Source: Bacteroidota bacterium (lineage in GTDB: Bacteria > Bacteroidota > Bacteroidia > B-17B0 > Aurantibacillaceae). Taken from it: a stretch of DNA of 64,000 nt. This document shows, piece after piece, positions 9,375 to 17,522 of this stretch (position 1 is its first letter; every line of letters starts with the position of its first letter). A model generated the notes under the pieces. That model ran no database searches. It was given only the letters and a program-made list of their open reading frames with translations, and had not been told where the DNA came from. The stretch is from the NCBI GenBank assembly GCA_018267475.1, contig JAFDYI010000024.1:1-64000 (forward strand), written 5' to 3'. Made by a program: the position numbers and the translations under genes.

Positions 9375-10671
9375 CTTTTCCTACGTTAAAATTAAGTTCT
9401 TCAAAAGCTTGCAAAAGTTGCGATTTTACGGCATTGTATTGGGTCATGCTTTCTTTATAGCTTTCAAACATATCTACAAACTCTAATAGGGATAAATTCT
9501 TTTTTTCAAAGTTGGATTGTGCCCCTTTCAACAAGGAGTTAAAATCAGTAGAAAATTTATTGCTCAGAGAGGTGTTTATCTTCTCGGTTTCTATAATTTT
9601 TTGATAGGAGGCAAACACATCGTTTTGCACCTCTACTTGTTTTTGTTGTAGCTGTTGGTTGGCCGCGCTTGATACTAATTTGGCGGAGCCTATATTTCCC
9701 TGATTTCTATCAAAAATGGGTATGGGTATGGAAATAGCCGCCCCATTATAGTTTGGGATATAACTGCCGTTTCTATCATATACGTATTGAGCGGTAACAT
9801 CGGGCACCCCCGTAGCTTGTTGTAACTTTAAATTGGCTTCGGCCGAAGTTACCTGCGCTTGTGCCGCTTTTACATCGGGGCGGTTGGTAACGGCTTGTTG
9901 CAACAAATCAGATAACACCAGTTGTGAGGAATTGCGGCTGCTTTCTGCCTGACTTTCATCTAATATGGGTTTGTACCAAATAGGTTTGGGGTTATTTAAT
10001 AATCCCGCAAATTCGCTTAGTGTTTCGCGTAAATCGGTGGCTAAGGCCAGTCTATCGTTTTGCAATGAAAACAGTAAGGCGCGCACACGGGTAATATCGC
10101 GTAAAGAAGCGTTTCCTTTTTGATACTGAGTTTCAAAACCGTTTACAATTTCTTGCAGCGTTTTTATTTCTCCGTCAAATAAAGCCAATGATTTTAAACC
10201 ATAATGCAACTGATAAAAATCGCTACGAAGCGAAAACAAAAGAGTGCGCACCAAATCATCAAATTGATATTGTGCTATGTCGGCATTGGCTTTGGCTACT
10301 TTTATGGTTTTATTTCGTTTTCCGGCAACAGAAAAAAGCCAGTTGGCTTGTATTACTATTTCCCCTTGCGACGCCATGTCGCCGGCCTCACCTACTGCCG
10401 TAGGAAACCATTTTCTGCCGGAACCTTTGTACTTATTATACACACTTTGCTCGTAATACACATTGGGGTTGTTAAATAAACGGGCTTGCCTAATAAGGGC
10501 CCTGGTAGCATCGGCGTTGTATTTAGCTGCTAATAAGGCGTAGTTATTTTTAACAAACTGCTCTTCTGCATCGTTAAGCGAAATAGAAACGGTATCTATA
10601 AGCGCCGGCGATTGCGCCAAAGAAGTTACCCCAAAAGCGGCAAACAATATGTGAAAAATCCATTTCTGCAT
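9358..10671 (-). CDS. czcC: TolC-family outer-membrane efflux channel (CzcC-like)
   Basis: Outer-membrane factor forming the exit duct of the tripartite pump. It has a signal peptide ending near FGVTSLAQ, then two long helical repeats (about 30-210 and 240-430) typical of the OEP family, with the conserved turn IPIPIFDRNQGNIGSA. I choose the ATG at 10671 over a TTG at 10686, because that TTG lies inside the putative -7 element TAATTTTG (10691-10684). First gene of the czcCBA operon. A single-copy channel encoded here contrasts with the second pump of the window, where channel and pump are one polypeptide. Confidence 0.87.
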   Translation of the reverse strand: MQKWIFHILFAAFGVTSLAQSPALIDTVSISLNDAEEQFVKNNYALLAAKYNADATRALIRQARLFNNPNVYYEQSVYNKYKGSGRKWFPTAVGEAGDMASQGEIVIQANWLFSVAGKRNKTIKVAKANADIAQYQFDDLVRTLLFSLRSDFYQLHYGLKSLALFDGEIKTLQEIVNGFETQYQKGNASLRDITRVRALLFSLQNDRLALATDLRETLSEFAGLLNNPKPIWYKPILDESQAESSRNSSQLVLSDLLQQAVTNRPDVKAAQAQVTSAEANLKLQQATGVPDVTAQYVYDRNGSYIPNYNGAAISIPIPIFDRNQGNIGSAKLVSSAANQQLQQKQVEVQNDVFASYQKIIETEKINTSLSNKFSTDFNSLLKGAQSNFEKKNLSLLEFVDMFESYKESMTQYNAVKSQLLQAFEELNFNVGKDVFKK

Positions 10672-10683
10672 GAGCAGGGGGGG

Positions 10684-10691
10684 CAAAATTA
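10684..10691 (-). promoter_or_regulatory. -7 promoter element TAATTTTG of the efflux operon
   Basis: Minus-strand TAnnTTTG match ending 12 nt before the ATG at 10671. It supports that start and a single promoter for the three-gene operon. Confidence 0.45.
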
Positions 10692-10740
10692 AATTTTATC
10701 TAAAAAAGGAGCGAAAATACAAACATCGTGCCAAAACTCA

Positions 10741-10759
10741 TTTTAACAAATTGTTAAAA
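10741..10759. terminator. Inverted repeat downstream of guaB, weak terminator candidate
   Basis: Two perfect 9-base arms, TTTTAACAA and TTGTTAAAA, separated by one base, just past the guaB stop. Such a tight AT-rich palindrome is a poor hairpin, so it could instead be a protein-binding site between guaB and the efflux operon promoter. Confidence 0.3.
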
Positions 10760-10770
10760 AAGATTAAATT

Positions 10771-12249
10771 TTACTTTCTGCTGTAGTTGGGCGCTTCGCG
10801 GGTAATAAACACATCGTGCGGGTGGCTTTCGGTAATACCCGACTGGGTGATGCGTGTAAACTTAGCCTGTTGCAAGGCTTTTATATTTTTAGCTCCGCAA
10901 TAGCCCATGCCGGCACGCAAACCGCCTATTAACTGATAAAAAATTTCCGAAACAGTACCTTTATAGGGTACGCGCCCCGAAATACCTTCGGGTACTAATT
11001 TTTTTATATCATCTTCTACATCTTGAAAATAGCGGTCTTTACTACCCATTTGCATAGCCTCTATAGAGCCCATACCACGATACGATTTAAACCTGCGCCC
11101 CTCGTATATAATGGTTTCTCCGGGAGATTCGTCCATACCCGCAAACAAGGAGCCTAGCATAACCGAGCCTGCGCCTGCAGCAACGGCTTTTACAATATCG
11201 CCACTAAAGCGAATGCCTCCATCAGCTATAAGGGGTACACCGGTTCCTTTTAAAGCCTGCGCTACTTCCAGCACCGCCGAAAGTTGGGGAACCCCTACCC
11301 CGGCAATAACACGTGTAGTACAGATAGAGCCCGGCCCTATGCCCACTTTTACCCCGTCGGCTCCTGATTTTACAAGAGCTATAGCCCCTTCGGCGGTAGC
11401 TATGTTGCCCGCAATAATTTGAGTATGTTTAAAATGTTTTTTTACCATACGCACCATATCCATCACTCCTTTGGAGTGCCCATGAGCCGTATCTATAATA
11501 AGCGCATCAACCCCCGCTTTTACAAGGGCTTCGGCGCGCAACATGGTATCGGCGGTTACGCCTAAAGCGGCTGCCACACGCAAGCGCCCCATCTCGTCTT
11601 TGCAAGCGTTGGGTTTTACTTTTATTTTTAAAATATCTTTGTAGGTGATAAGTCCTACTAGTTTATTGTGCTTATCTACAATAGGTAGTTTTTCTATTTT
11701 ATGCTCTTGTAAAATATCTTCGGCTTTTTTTAGGTTGATGCCATGCGGTGCTACTACTGTTTTTTTACGAGGAGTCATGACCTCGCGAATGGGGCGGCGG
11801 TGGTTTTTCTCAAAGCGCAAATCGCGGTTGCTTACAATACCGGCCAACTCGCCATTGCTTAGCACTACCGGTATGCCTCCTATTTTGTTTTCGGTCATTA
11901 AACGCAAAGCATCGGCAATGGTAGCTTGTTCGGGTAGGGTTATAGGGTCCATAATCATACCGCTTTCTGAACGTTTTACGCGGCGCACCTCTTGGGCTTG
12001 CGCTTCTATGCTCATGTTTTTGTGCAGCACGCCTATGCCGCCCTCTTGCGCTATGGCTATGGCCATGCGGTGTTCAGTAACGGTATCCATAGCTGCTGAA
12101 ACAATAGGGGCATTGAGAACAATCTCTTTGGTAAGCTGCGACTTTATTTCTACTTCGCGGGGCAATACTTCCGAATAGGCAGGTACTAACAATACGTCAT
12201 CGTAGGTAAGACCTTCGTACACAAATTTTTGAGCGTAAGAACTGTTCAT
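10771..12249 (-). CDS. guaB: Inosine-5'-monophosphate dehydrogenase (GuaB)
   Basis: Cytoplasmic enzyme oxidising IMP to XMP with NAD+, the first committed step of GMP synthesis. A TIM-barrel core is interrupted by two CBS domains (about residues 95-205; [11 protein letters not shown] marks the linker). The catalytic loop [17 protein letters not shown] contains the active-site cysteine. [17 protein letters not shown] and the flap region GYCGAKNI follow. The start at 12249 gives 492 aa, the usual size. An upstream ATG at 12267 falls inside the -7 element and is rejected. It is single, and the promoter matches both consensus boxes. Confidence 0.96.
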   Translation of the reverse strand: MNSSYAQKFVYEGLTYDDVLLVPAYSEVLPREVEIKSQLTKEIVLNAPIVSAAMDTVTEHRMAIAIAQEGGIGVLHKNMSIEAQAQEVRRVKRSESGMIMDPITLPEQATIADALRLMTENKIGGIPVVLSNGELAGIVSNRDLRFEKNHRRPIREVMTPRKKTVVAPHGINLKKAEDILQEHKIEKLPIVDKHNKLVGLITYKDILKIKVKPNACKDEMGRLRVAAALGVTADTMLRAEALVKAGVDALIIDTAHGHSKGVMDMVRMVKKHFKHTQIIAGNIATAEGAIALVKSGADGVKVGIGPGSICTTRVIAGVGVPQLSAVLEVAQALKGTGVPLIADGGIRFSGDIVKAVAAGAGSVMLGSLFAGMDESPGETIIYEGRRFKSYRGMGSIEAMQMGSKDRYFQDVEDDIKKLVPEGISGRVPYKGTVSEIFYQLIGGLRAGMGYCGAKNIKALQQAKFTRITQSGITESHPHDVFITREAPNYSRK

Positions 12250-12264
12250 AAGAAAAAAATTTGC

Positions 12265-12293
12265 CAAAGGTACACTTAAAAACGGAATAACAA
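12265..12293 (-). promoter_or_regulatory. guaB promoter, -33 TTG and -7 TACCTTTG
   Basis: On the minus strand TTG (12293-12291) is followed after 18 nt by TACCTTTG (12272-12265), matching the Bacteroidetes vegetative promoter, and ends 15 nt before the ATG at 12249. This decides the guaB start. Confidence 0.65.
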
Positions 12294-12343
12294 ATAAAGG
12301 GATAGCGCCGAATTTACCTCTGTTTTAGTTGGAAAAAGATAGA

Positions 12344-13279
12344 TTATTGGTATTGGAGCCAATAACGATAAAACAAACTGTTTTCAAAGCCTTCTGCGGC
12401 TTCACATTCTTTGCCTGAAGCTGTGTTATTTCCTCTATATTTAAGACGGCATGACTCAAAAAGTACTTGGACTATTTTCCATGTTGCCTCATACCTAGAA
12501 GATAAAAAAAGCGATTTAAAATCCATTGTCATTGCATTTTTATTAGAAAACCGAGTTTCTCCTTTTTTTAAAAAATCAAAACTGCCACCAGACTTTATTC
12601 TTATCTGATTGGATATAAAATCGCGATCGTGGTATGTTTTTCCTATAACAAGAAGGTTAACTTGATTCTTTTTTAAATTATTTTCTTTTAGAATAGAAAA
12701 AAAGTTTTCAATTTCTGTATCAAGAGCACCTCTTGTTCTTGTTGTAGGGCAGGTTATTATCAATATTTTAGAAATATGAGTCGCTTCTATTAAATTTATT
12801 AAATACTTTAATGTAGAAATTGATATTTCCCTATTTGTAAGAAAGTAAGGATCGTACAGCAAAATTTCGTTTGATATTTCCCCAAAAACCCTTGATAAAC
12901 CAATTTTCTTTTCATACCCGCCTTTCTTAATTAATAGCTCTTTTTCAAACAAAAGGCCTTTAATATCGGGAATATCAAACAGTGTTTCGTATTCTTCATC
13001 TAAAATCATTTTAAAAGGATTACATTCCACTCCCGAAGTATCATTAGCAAAAGCTACATTTCCATTGGCTAACCACATGAAGTAATCCTTTCCCATCTCT
13101 TCAATTTTAGACACAGTAGCGGCCTTATCTTCATTATTACAAACAATAAAAAAACGACATTCTTTTAATAAAGTATCAACAGAATCTTCGCTATCGGTTC
13201 GTATAAATTGTGCTGCTAAGCTTTTTTTTCGTTCAAGAGTTTTTATTAATTGCTCTTTATTTACTACAATTGTAAACAT
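12344..13279 (-). CDS. MIT C-terminal (PLD-fold)-like protein, partner of the AAA ATPase; candidate defence effector
   Basis: A 311-residue protein of unknown function. The part from about 137 to 245 strikingly resembles the MIT_C domain of eukaryotic MITD1, a phospholipase D-like fold. It has a strand plus DPYFLTNRE (143-151), a helix, KILIITCPTT (171-180), a helix, YHDRDFISN (216-224) and GGSFDFLKKG (231-240). The His-Asp-Arg motif replaces the HxKxxxxD of active PLD enzymes, so catalysis is uncertain. The N-terminal 110 residues look like a separate alpha/beta region. The last ~70 residues are Cys-containing and unlike anything I recognise. Its start overlaps the ATPase stop by one base (TAATG), showing translational coupling. 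Function as a sensor or effector in phage defence is inference. Confidence 0.6.
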   Translation of the reverse strand: MFTIVVNKEQLIKTLERKKSLAAQFIRTDSEDSVDTLLKECRFFIVCNNEDKAATVSKIEEMGKDYFMWLANGNVAFANDTSGVECNPFKMILDEEYETLFDIPDIKGLLFEKELLIKKGGYEKKIGLSRVFGEISNEILLYDPYFLTNREISISTLKYLINLIEATHISKILIITCPTTRTRGALDTEIENFFSILKENNLKKNQVNLLVIGKTYHDRDFISNQIRIKSGGSFDFLKKGETRFSNKNAMTMDFKSLFLSSRYEATWKIVQVLFESCRLKYRGNNTASGKECEAAEGFENSLFYRYWLQYQ

Positions 13280-14943
13280 TAGTTGTGCTTTACTTTAAAA
13301 AAATTTTCAATTGCTTTTTGTGATTCGTCTAAAAAGCCCGAACCAAATTTATCTTCAAAAAAACCGTTACTATCTACCCTTATTGTTTTAATATTAGTTG
13401 TGCCTTTATTATTTTCAAAAAAATAAATTTTACAATTTTGGTGTGATATCTTTTTTTCAGCAATTTGCAACTGAAGATTTCTAATTATATATTCTGAATG
13501 AGTTTCAACAATAAAGTTAATGTTAATCTTCTTTAAACTGGTAATATTGACTAGAAATTTGCAAAATTCAGATTGTAAATTAGGATGAAGATACGCCTCC
13601 GGTTCTGTCAAAATAATATTAGTGTTGGTAGTTGCATACTTTTTTTGGTAAATAAACAAAATGAGTTTAATTAAATAATAATGCCCTGATCCCAAGGTTC
13701 CGATATTGATTTTGGCCTTGTTTTTTATTACGTATATCATATAGGCACTTCCATGAAGATGCTCTTCAAAAAAAATTTTATTTCCAATTTTAAAGTAGCT
13801 TATCGCTTCATTTAAAGCTTTTTGTTCGTCATTTAAAGCTTTTTGTTCGTCAGTATTTTTAAATAATTTTGCCGCTTCAAAAAAATAAGAATTATCTGTA
13901 ACCAGGTGAAACATTTTTTGCTCCAATACTCTTTCTGTTTCAAAATAAAATTCTTTTACAACATTCAACTGCTTATTTATTCTTTCGCTAAATAAGTTTA
14001 AAAAAATCAAATGCAGTTTGTAAATAAATGAAGATGAAGACAATTCAGAATGTGGTTCAGTTATTAGCTCCTCCGGATCATCTAGATCATCAACCTTAGC
14101 ATCATATTCAGTATAGCCTTCTGCTTCTTTTAAGTATTCCATCTCTTCTTCATTAGGATTTAAATCAGACAATTTTTGAGCTAAACCGTTTAGTAATGCG
14201 CTATTGTCGTGTTCCCAAATACTGGTGTAACTTCTTTCATCAAATAACTCATGAGAGAAAATTAAATTTTGAAGATTAGAAACAAAATGGCAGTGTTCAA
14301 AAAGTTTCCATTTTTTAGCAATAGCCTTATGTATCCCTTTATTTTTATAAAAATCTAAAAAATCTTTTTGTTTAGGTGGTGTTGGGAATTGGTCTTCTAT
14401 AGATTTTTTTAATTTTCCAAAGATTTCTTTATGAGTATGAACCTTTCCTTGCTTATCACCCAATAAAGATAATATAGCCTTTTCAAAAGCATCATTGATA
14501 CGCGGATCTATGTTTCCCAAAAGTAGTGTGATAGCGCGCGAATGATGCTCGCTTTCTTTTTGACTAACTATTACAGGGTTGCCGGATTGTAAGTAATGTA
14601 TGGCATCTAATTCGTACCAATCGTTTCTGGGTGCATATATTAATTTTAATTCATCGTTTAATTCATCGCTTATCGAAATAGTATAAGATAACGTTTTTCT
14701 ACGCAAGGAAAGGTTTTCCATTTTAAAATTGGGATTCAACAAAGAAGGATCAAGATTTATATCGAATAATTTTTGCATAGTTAAATTTTGATGCTTTGCA
14801 AGATTCAAGGTTAAAAGCTTTAACCCAAGAGTATAAGATGTTTTTCCTGAAGAATTTTGCCCCGTTATGACAGTCATTTTATCTATACTAATGGGTTGTG
14901 TTTTCGCGCCCAAAGACCGAATGCCTTCTATTTTTATTCGCAT
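13279..14943 (-). CDS. AAA (ABC/OLD-like) ATPase without TOPRIM, candidate defence ATPase
   Basis: A 554-residue SMC/ABC-type ATPase of the AAA_15/AAA_21 kind. Walker A is GQNSSGKT (28-35). An insert of about 300 residues, partly acidic and probably helical, separates it from a degenerate signature GTLGSGHYYL (415-424), Walker B NIILTEPEAYLHP (442-454) and the H-loop VETHSEYII (479-487). It ends soon after, about 70 residues beyond the H-loop, with no obvious TOPRIM nuclease domain. This suggests that the nuclease or effector role lies in the partner gene downstream, as in Septu-type and other ATPase-plus-effector systems. It lies between housekeeping genes, and by eye its DNA looks more AT-rich than guaB. 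No TAnnTTTG element was found in front of it, consistent with acquisition. Confidence 0.75.
   Translation of the reverse strand: MRIKIEGIRSLGAKTQPISIDKMTVITGQNSSGKTSYTLGLKLLTLNLAKHQNLTMQKLFDINLDPSLLNPNFKMENLSLRRKTLSYTISISDELNDELKLIYAPRNDWYELDAIHYLQSGNPVIVSQKESEHHSRAITLLLGNIDPRINDAFEKAILSLLGDKQGKVHTHKEIFGKLKKSIEDQFPTPPKQKDFLDFYKNKGIHKAIAKKWKLFEHCHFVSNLQNLIFSHELFDERSYTSIWEHDNSALLNGLAQKLSDLNPNEEEMEYLKEAEGYTEYDAKVDDLDDPEELITEPHSELSSSSFIYKLHLIFLNLFSERINKQLNVVKEFYFETERVLEQKMFHLVTDNSYFFEAAKLFKNTDEQKALNDEQKALNEAISYFKIGNKIFFEEHLHGSAYMIYVIKNKAKINIGTLGSGHYYLIKLILFIYQKKYATTNTNIILTEPEAYLHPNLQSEFCKFLVNITSLKKININFIVETHSEYIIRNLQLQIAEKKISHQNCKIYFFENNKGTTNIKTIRVDSNGFFEDKFGSGFLDESQKAIENFFKVKHN
13808..13849. repeat. 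21-bp perfect tandem duplication inside the ATPase gene
   Basis: The 21-bp unit at 13808-13828 is repeated exactly at 13829-13849. It encodes DEQKALN twice in the ATPase (about residues 365-378) and keeps the frame. Confidence 0.95.
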
Positions 14944-15006
14944 ATTAATTTATTTTATGAATTTGGTTTAAATATATACCGGATTTTGTGTTGCAAACAT
15001 ACAAAA

Positions 15007-15046
15007 TTATCAAGTAGTTTTTTATTTATAAAAAATCACTTGATAA
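15007..15046. terminator. Long AT-rich hairpin downstream of the GSCFA gene
   Basis: Inverted repeat with 19-base arms (15007-15025 and 15028-15046, 17 of 19 positions complementary) around a 2-base centre. On the minus strand it follows the GSCFA stop and is followed by TTTT, so it can act as an intrinsic terminator insulating the ATPase cassette. It is also at the upstream edge of that cassette. Confidence 0.5.
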
Positions 15047-15083
15047 AGCCGATTTCAGCATCCAACACACTTGCAGTTTCTGT

Positions 15084-16019
15084 TCAAAAAAACGGGTACT
15101 TCTTTTTTAGCCGTGCTTCTTGTTGCGCTACTTGTGTTAAAAAAGCTTGAGCCGAGGGCGTATGCAGGTGCAAAAGTTTGTGCTGTTTGTTTTTTAACAA
15201 AGATTCGTACTCACGCAAGAACTGCTGGGTTTCCTCATCAAAACAGGCTTCCATCCATTTTTTCCATACGTAATTTAGAGCTAACTCGTTGGGATGCAAG
15301 CCGTCTTCTTTAAAGAAACGATAATCGCGTAGTTCGTCTATCACTATTTCGTATGAAGGAAAGTAAAAACAAAACGGGTTTTGTTCTATCAAACTATGTA
15401 CCGCGTCTATTAAAATACCTTTGCTGCGGTTGTTTTCGGCAAGCCCATCTCGCAAGTAGCGTACCGGGCTTACCGTAAAAAGTACTTTTATATTAGGAAG
15501 CTGCTGTTGCAGCAACCCCAATTGTTGTTGCCAAACGCTTACTATTTCTTCTTTGCTTAATAGTTTTTTTATAAATTGTCGCGAGGGTATTTTATGGCAG
15601 TTGGCCACTACCCTACCCTGATGGGTGTAAGCAAAAGCCGAACCAAAAGTAACAACAAGCCATTCCGCGCTTTGCAGGTGTTGGTGTGCTTGAAAAATAG
15701 AATGATTTATGTGTTGCAGGCAATCTGCTTGCCGAGGGTGCGAAAATTGACCATGATGCGAAAAACTACACCATAAATCTTCTTGTAAAAAAACGTCCGA
15801 CTGTTGGTACTCCTTCCTAAAAAGCACTTCGTGCAACGAATGAGCTATGCTGACGGGGTTGTACAAAATGCCGTGGGGGTTGCATAGCGCTTTGAATTGG
15901 TGGAGCCTTAGTCTTGCCCCTATTTCTTCGGCAAAGCAAGAGCCCAAAAGCAATAAAGGTTGCCTTACGCTGATGGTCTGCGGCATTTTTTTTACTGTAA
16001 AAGGCAAAACAAAGTTCAT
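15084..16019 (-). CDS. GSCFA domain-containing protein
   Basis: 311-residue protein with the family-naming motif LLLLGSCFAEEIGARL (about 22-37). The downstream features are NPHGILYNP, WLVVTFGSAFAY and HPNELALNYVWKKW. This resembles an SGNH-hydrolase-like fold in which GSC and the late DGLHPNE supply catalytic positions (Ser/Asp/His). GSCFA proteins are common in Bacteroidetes and are thought to act on acylated or polysaccharide substrates; no specific reaction is established here. There is no signal peptide. The -7 element TACCTTTG ends 4 nt before the ATG, implying a leaderless mRNA. It overlaps nothing and reads in the same direction as HMG-CoA lyase. Confidence 0.8.
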   Translation of the reverse strand: MNFVLPFTVKKMPQTISVRQPLLLLGSCFAEEIGARLRLHQFKALCNPHGILYNPVSIAHSLHEVLFRKEYQQSDVFLQEDLWCSFSHHGQFSHPRQADCLQHINHSIFQAHQHLQSAEWLVVTFGSAFAYTHQGRVVANCHKIPSRQFIKKLLSKEEIVSVWQQQLGLLQQQLPNIKVLFTVSPVRYLRDGLAENNRSKGILIDAVHSLIEQNPFCFYFPSYEIVIDELRDYRFFKEDGLHPNELALNYVWKKWMEACFDEETQQFLREYESLLKNKQHKLLHLHTPSAQAFLTQVAQQEARLKKKYPFF

Positions 16020-16023
16020 GTTA

Positions 16024-16031
16024 CAAAGGTA
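16024..16031 (-). promoter_or_regulatory. -7 element TACCTTTG, 4 nt before the GSCFA start
   Basis: Minus-strand consensus -7 box. The spacing places the expected transcription start at or next to the ATG. Confidence 0.6.
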
Positions 16032-16072
16032 TCAATTGCAGCCTTACGACAGCATCACGCGCTCTCATTTTC

Positions 16073-16945
16073 TTAATGATAGGTACTAAAAATAGCCGTG
16101 CTTTGCTCGATAATATCCGAGCTAAGTGTGTTGTGATACAGGCCGGTGGCGATATTTTTTGAATGAAAATAACGCACCACCACTTCGGTTGCGATATTGC
16201 CCGTAAGGCTATCGGCTGCCATAGGGCAGCCTCCAAAGCCCAATATAGCGCTATCAAAACGTCGGCAGCCGCTTACATAGGCCGCTTCTATTTTTTCTGT
16301 ACTTTTTTCGGGGGTGGAATGTAGGTGCGCTCCAAACTCTACATCGCTAAACTCAGGTATAAGGTGCGAAAATAAATACTGTATGGTTTGGGGGGTAGAG
16401 CTGCCTATTGTATCGCTGGGAGCAATCATTTTTACACCTAAGTTGTGTATTTTTTTTGCCCAGTTGATGCAAATATCGCTGTTCCATACATCGCCATAGG
16501 GGTTGCCAAAAGCCATAGATAAGTATATAACCAACTGCTTTTTATGCTTTATGCACAGGTTTTGAATTTCTTCTACCGTTTTTAGCGATTGCTCTATGCT
16601 TGAGTTGGTGTTGCGCTGCTGAAACGTTTCGGATATAGAAAAAGGAAAACCCAAATACGATATTTCTTCAAAAAGGCAAGCATCTTGCGCCCCTCGTGTG
16701 TTAGCTACAATAGCCAACAACCGGGTTTTAGTATTAGCTAAAGCTAGGCCTTTGAGCACCTGCGCCGTATCTTGCAATTGGGGTATGGCCTTGGGCGACA
16801 CAAAGCTACCAAAGTCAAGCGTATCAAAACCTGCTTTTAACAAGTGATTAAGGTACTCCGTTTTTGTAGCGGTGGGTATAAATTGCTTAATGCCCTGCAT
16901 GGCATCGCGCGGACATTCTACTATTTTTACAGACGACGTATTCAT
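16073..16945 (-). CDS. mvaB: Hydroxymethylglutaryl-CoA lyase
   Basis: Cleaves HMG-CoA to acetyl-CoA and acetoacetate, the end of leucine degradation and the source of ketone bodies. It is a 290-residue TIM-barrel protein of the HMGL-like family. ECPRDAMQG carries the catalytic arginine and metal-binding aspartate, followed by FGSFVSPKAIPQ, GAHLHSTPE (two metal-ligand histidines) and the cysteine loop GFGGCPMA. The TACCTTTG element ends 4 nt before the ATG. Its product is the substrate of the 3-hydroxybutyrate dehydrogenase at 23344. A cytoplasmic role is expected, since there is no signal peptide. Confidence 0.92.
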   Translation of the reverse strand: MNTSSVKIVECPRDAMQGIKQFIPTATKTEYLNHLLKAGFDTLDFGSFVSPKAIPQLQDTAQVLKGLALANTKTRLLAIVANTRGAQDACLFEEISYLGFPFSISETFQQRNTNSSIEQSLKTVEEIQNLCIKHKKQLVIYLSMAFGNPYGDVWNSDICINWAKKIHNLGVKMIAPSDTIGSSTPQTIQYLFSHLIPEFSDVEFGAHLHSTPEKSTEKIEAAYVSGCRRFDSAILGFGGCPMAADSLTGNIATEVVVRYFHSKNIATGLYHNTLSSDIIEQSTAIFSTYH

Positions 16946-16949
16946 AGCG

Positions 16950-16957
16950 CAAAGGTA
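16950..16957 (-). promoter_or_regulatory. -7 element TACCTTTG, 4 nt before mvaB
   Basis: Minus-strand consensus -7 box directly before the HMG-CoA lyase ATG. Suggests a leaderless transcript. Confidence 0.6.
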
Positions 16958-16988
16958 CTATTAAAAGTAGTTTGAATTGTTTTTTGTG

Positions 16989-17492
16989 CTAATTTATATC
17001 CAACAAACCATCGGGGGCTTGGTAATGTATTATTTTTTGGGTGTGGTCTATTTTTTTTACAAAAGCATCGGCATAGGGCAACAAAAAATCTTTGCCCTCT
17101 CCTACTATAGAAAGTAATTTTTGCTGCGGCATGACTATCAGCTCTTGCACCTTGCCTATGGCTCCTCTTTGCTCATCTATAAGCAGGTATCCCTCTATGC
17201 CCACTGTTGTGTTTTTTTTTCGTATGATGTTGTTTTCATCGCTCCACACTTCTTTACCTATCATTTTTTTTGCCTGCTCAATGGTTTGCACCCCTTCCAA
17301 AAGCAATTTTATTTTTTTACCCATTGCTTGCTGCTCGCTTACAAAAAAAGGCGTGGGAACCCCGTTTATATCCAAAAACACAAAACCTTCTTTTTTTATT
17401 TTAAGGCTATCCAATTGGTTGCCACTAAGTATGAGCGCCCCGTTTAAGCCATGTAGGCGAACAATTTTTCCTATTTTTATTAAATCACTCAC
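16989..17492 (-). CDS. rimM: Ribosome maturation factor RimM
   Basis: Binds ribosomal protein S19 and helps assemble the 30S head. The 167 residues have the two-domain RimM layout: an N-terminal barrel opening with IGKIVRLHGLNGAL and a C-terminal PRC barrel with GYLLIDEQRGAIGKVQELI and FLLPYADAFV. The start is GTG at 17492, chosen because the family motif begins at residue 6 and no ATG is nearby. It diverges from lpxH at a shared palindromic promoter. The usual rpsP and trmD neighbours are absent here. Confidence 0.93.
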   Translation of the reverse strand: MSDLIKIGKIVRLHGLNGALILSGNQLDSLKIKKEGFVFLDINGVPTPFFVSEQQAMGKKIKLLLEGVQTIEQAKKMIGKEVWSDENNIIRKKNTTVGIEGYLLIDEQRGAIGKVQELIVMPQQKLLSIVGEGKDFLLPYADAFVKKIDHTQKIIHYQAPDGLLDIN

Positions 17493-17500
17493 AAAAAACG

Positions 17501-17522
17501 TACTTTTGAGTGCTCAAAAGTA
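17501..17522. promoter_or_regulatory. Divergent palindromic promoter of rimM and lpxH
   Basis: Two perfect 10-base inverted arms, TACTTTTGAG and CTCAAAAGTA, around a 2-base centre. Each arm begins with a -7 box TACTTTTG reading outward: plus strand 17501-17508 (14 nt before the lpxH ATG) and minus strand 17522-17515 (22 nt before the rimM GTG). Polymerase binding on the two strands should exclude each other. Confidence 0.7.

Noticed and set aside
11111-12178. Long plus-strand frames opposite guaB
   Set aside because: Antisense shadows of a strongly conserved gene; their residues (PSA, TPS, RRT rich) mirror guaB codon bias.
12344-13279. Reading the ATPase partner as an active phospholipase D nuclease
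   Set aside because: The HxKxxxxD motif is missing; only HDR is present, so no catalytic activity can be claimed.
16021-16257. 78-codon minus-strand frame overlapping the end of the HMG-CoA lyase gene
   Set aside because: It is an out-of-frame shadow of the lyase, with no motif and no promoter of its own.
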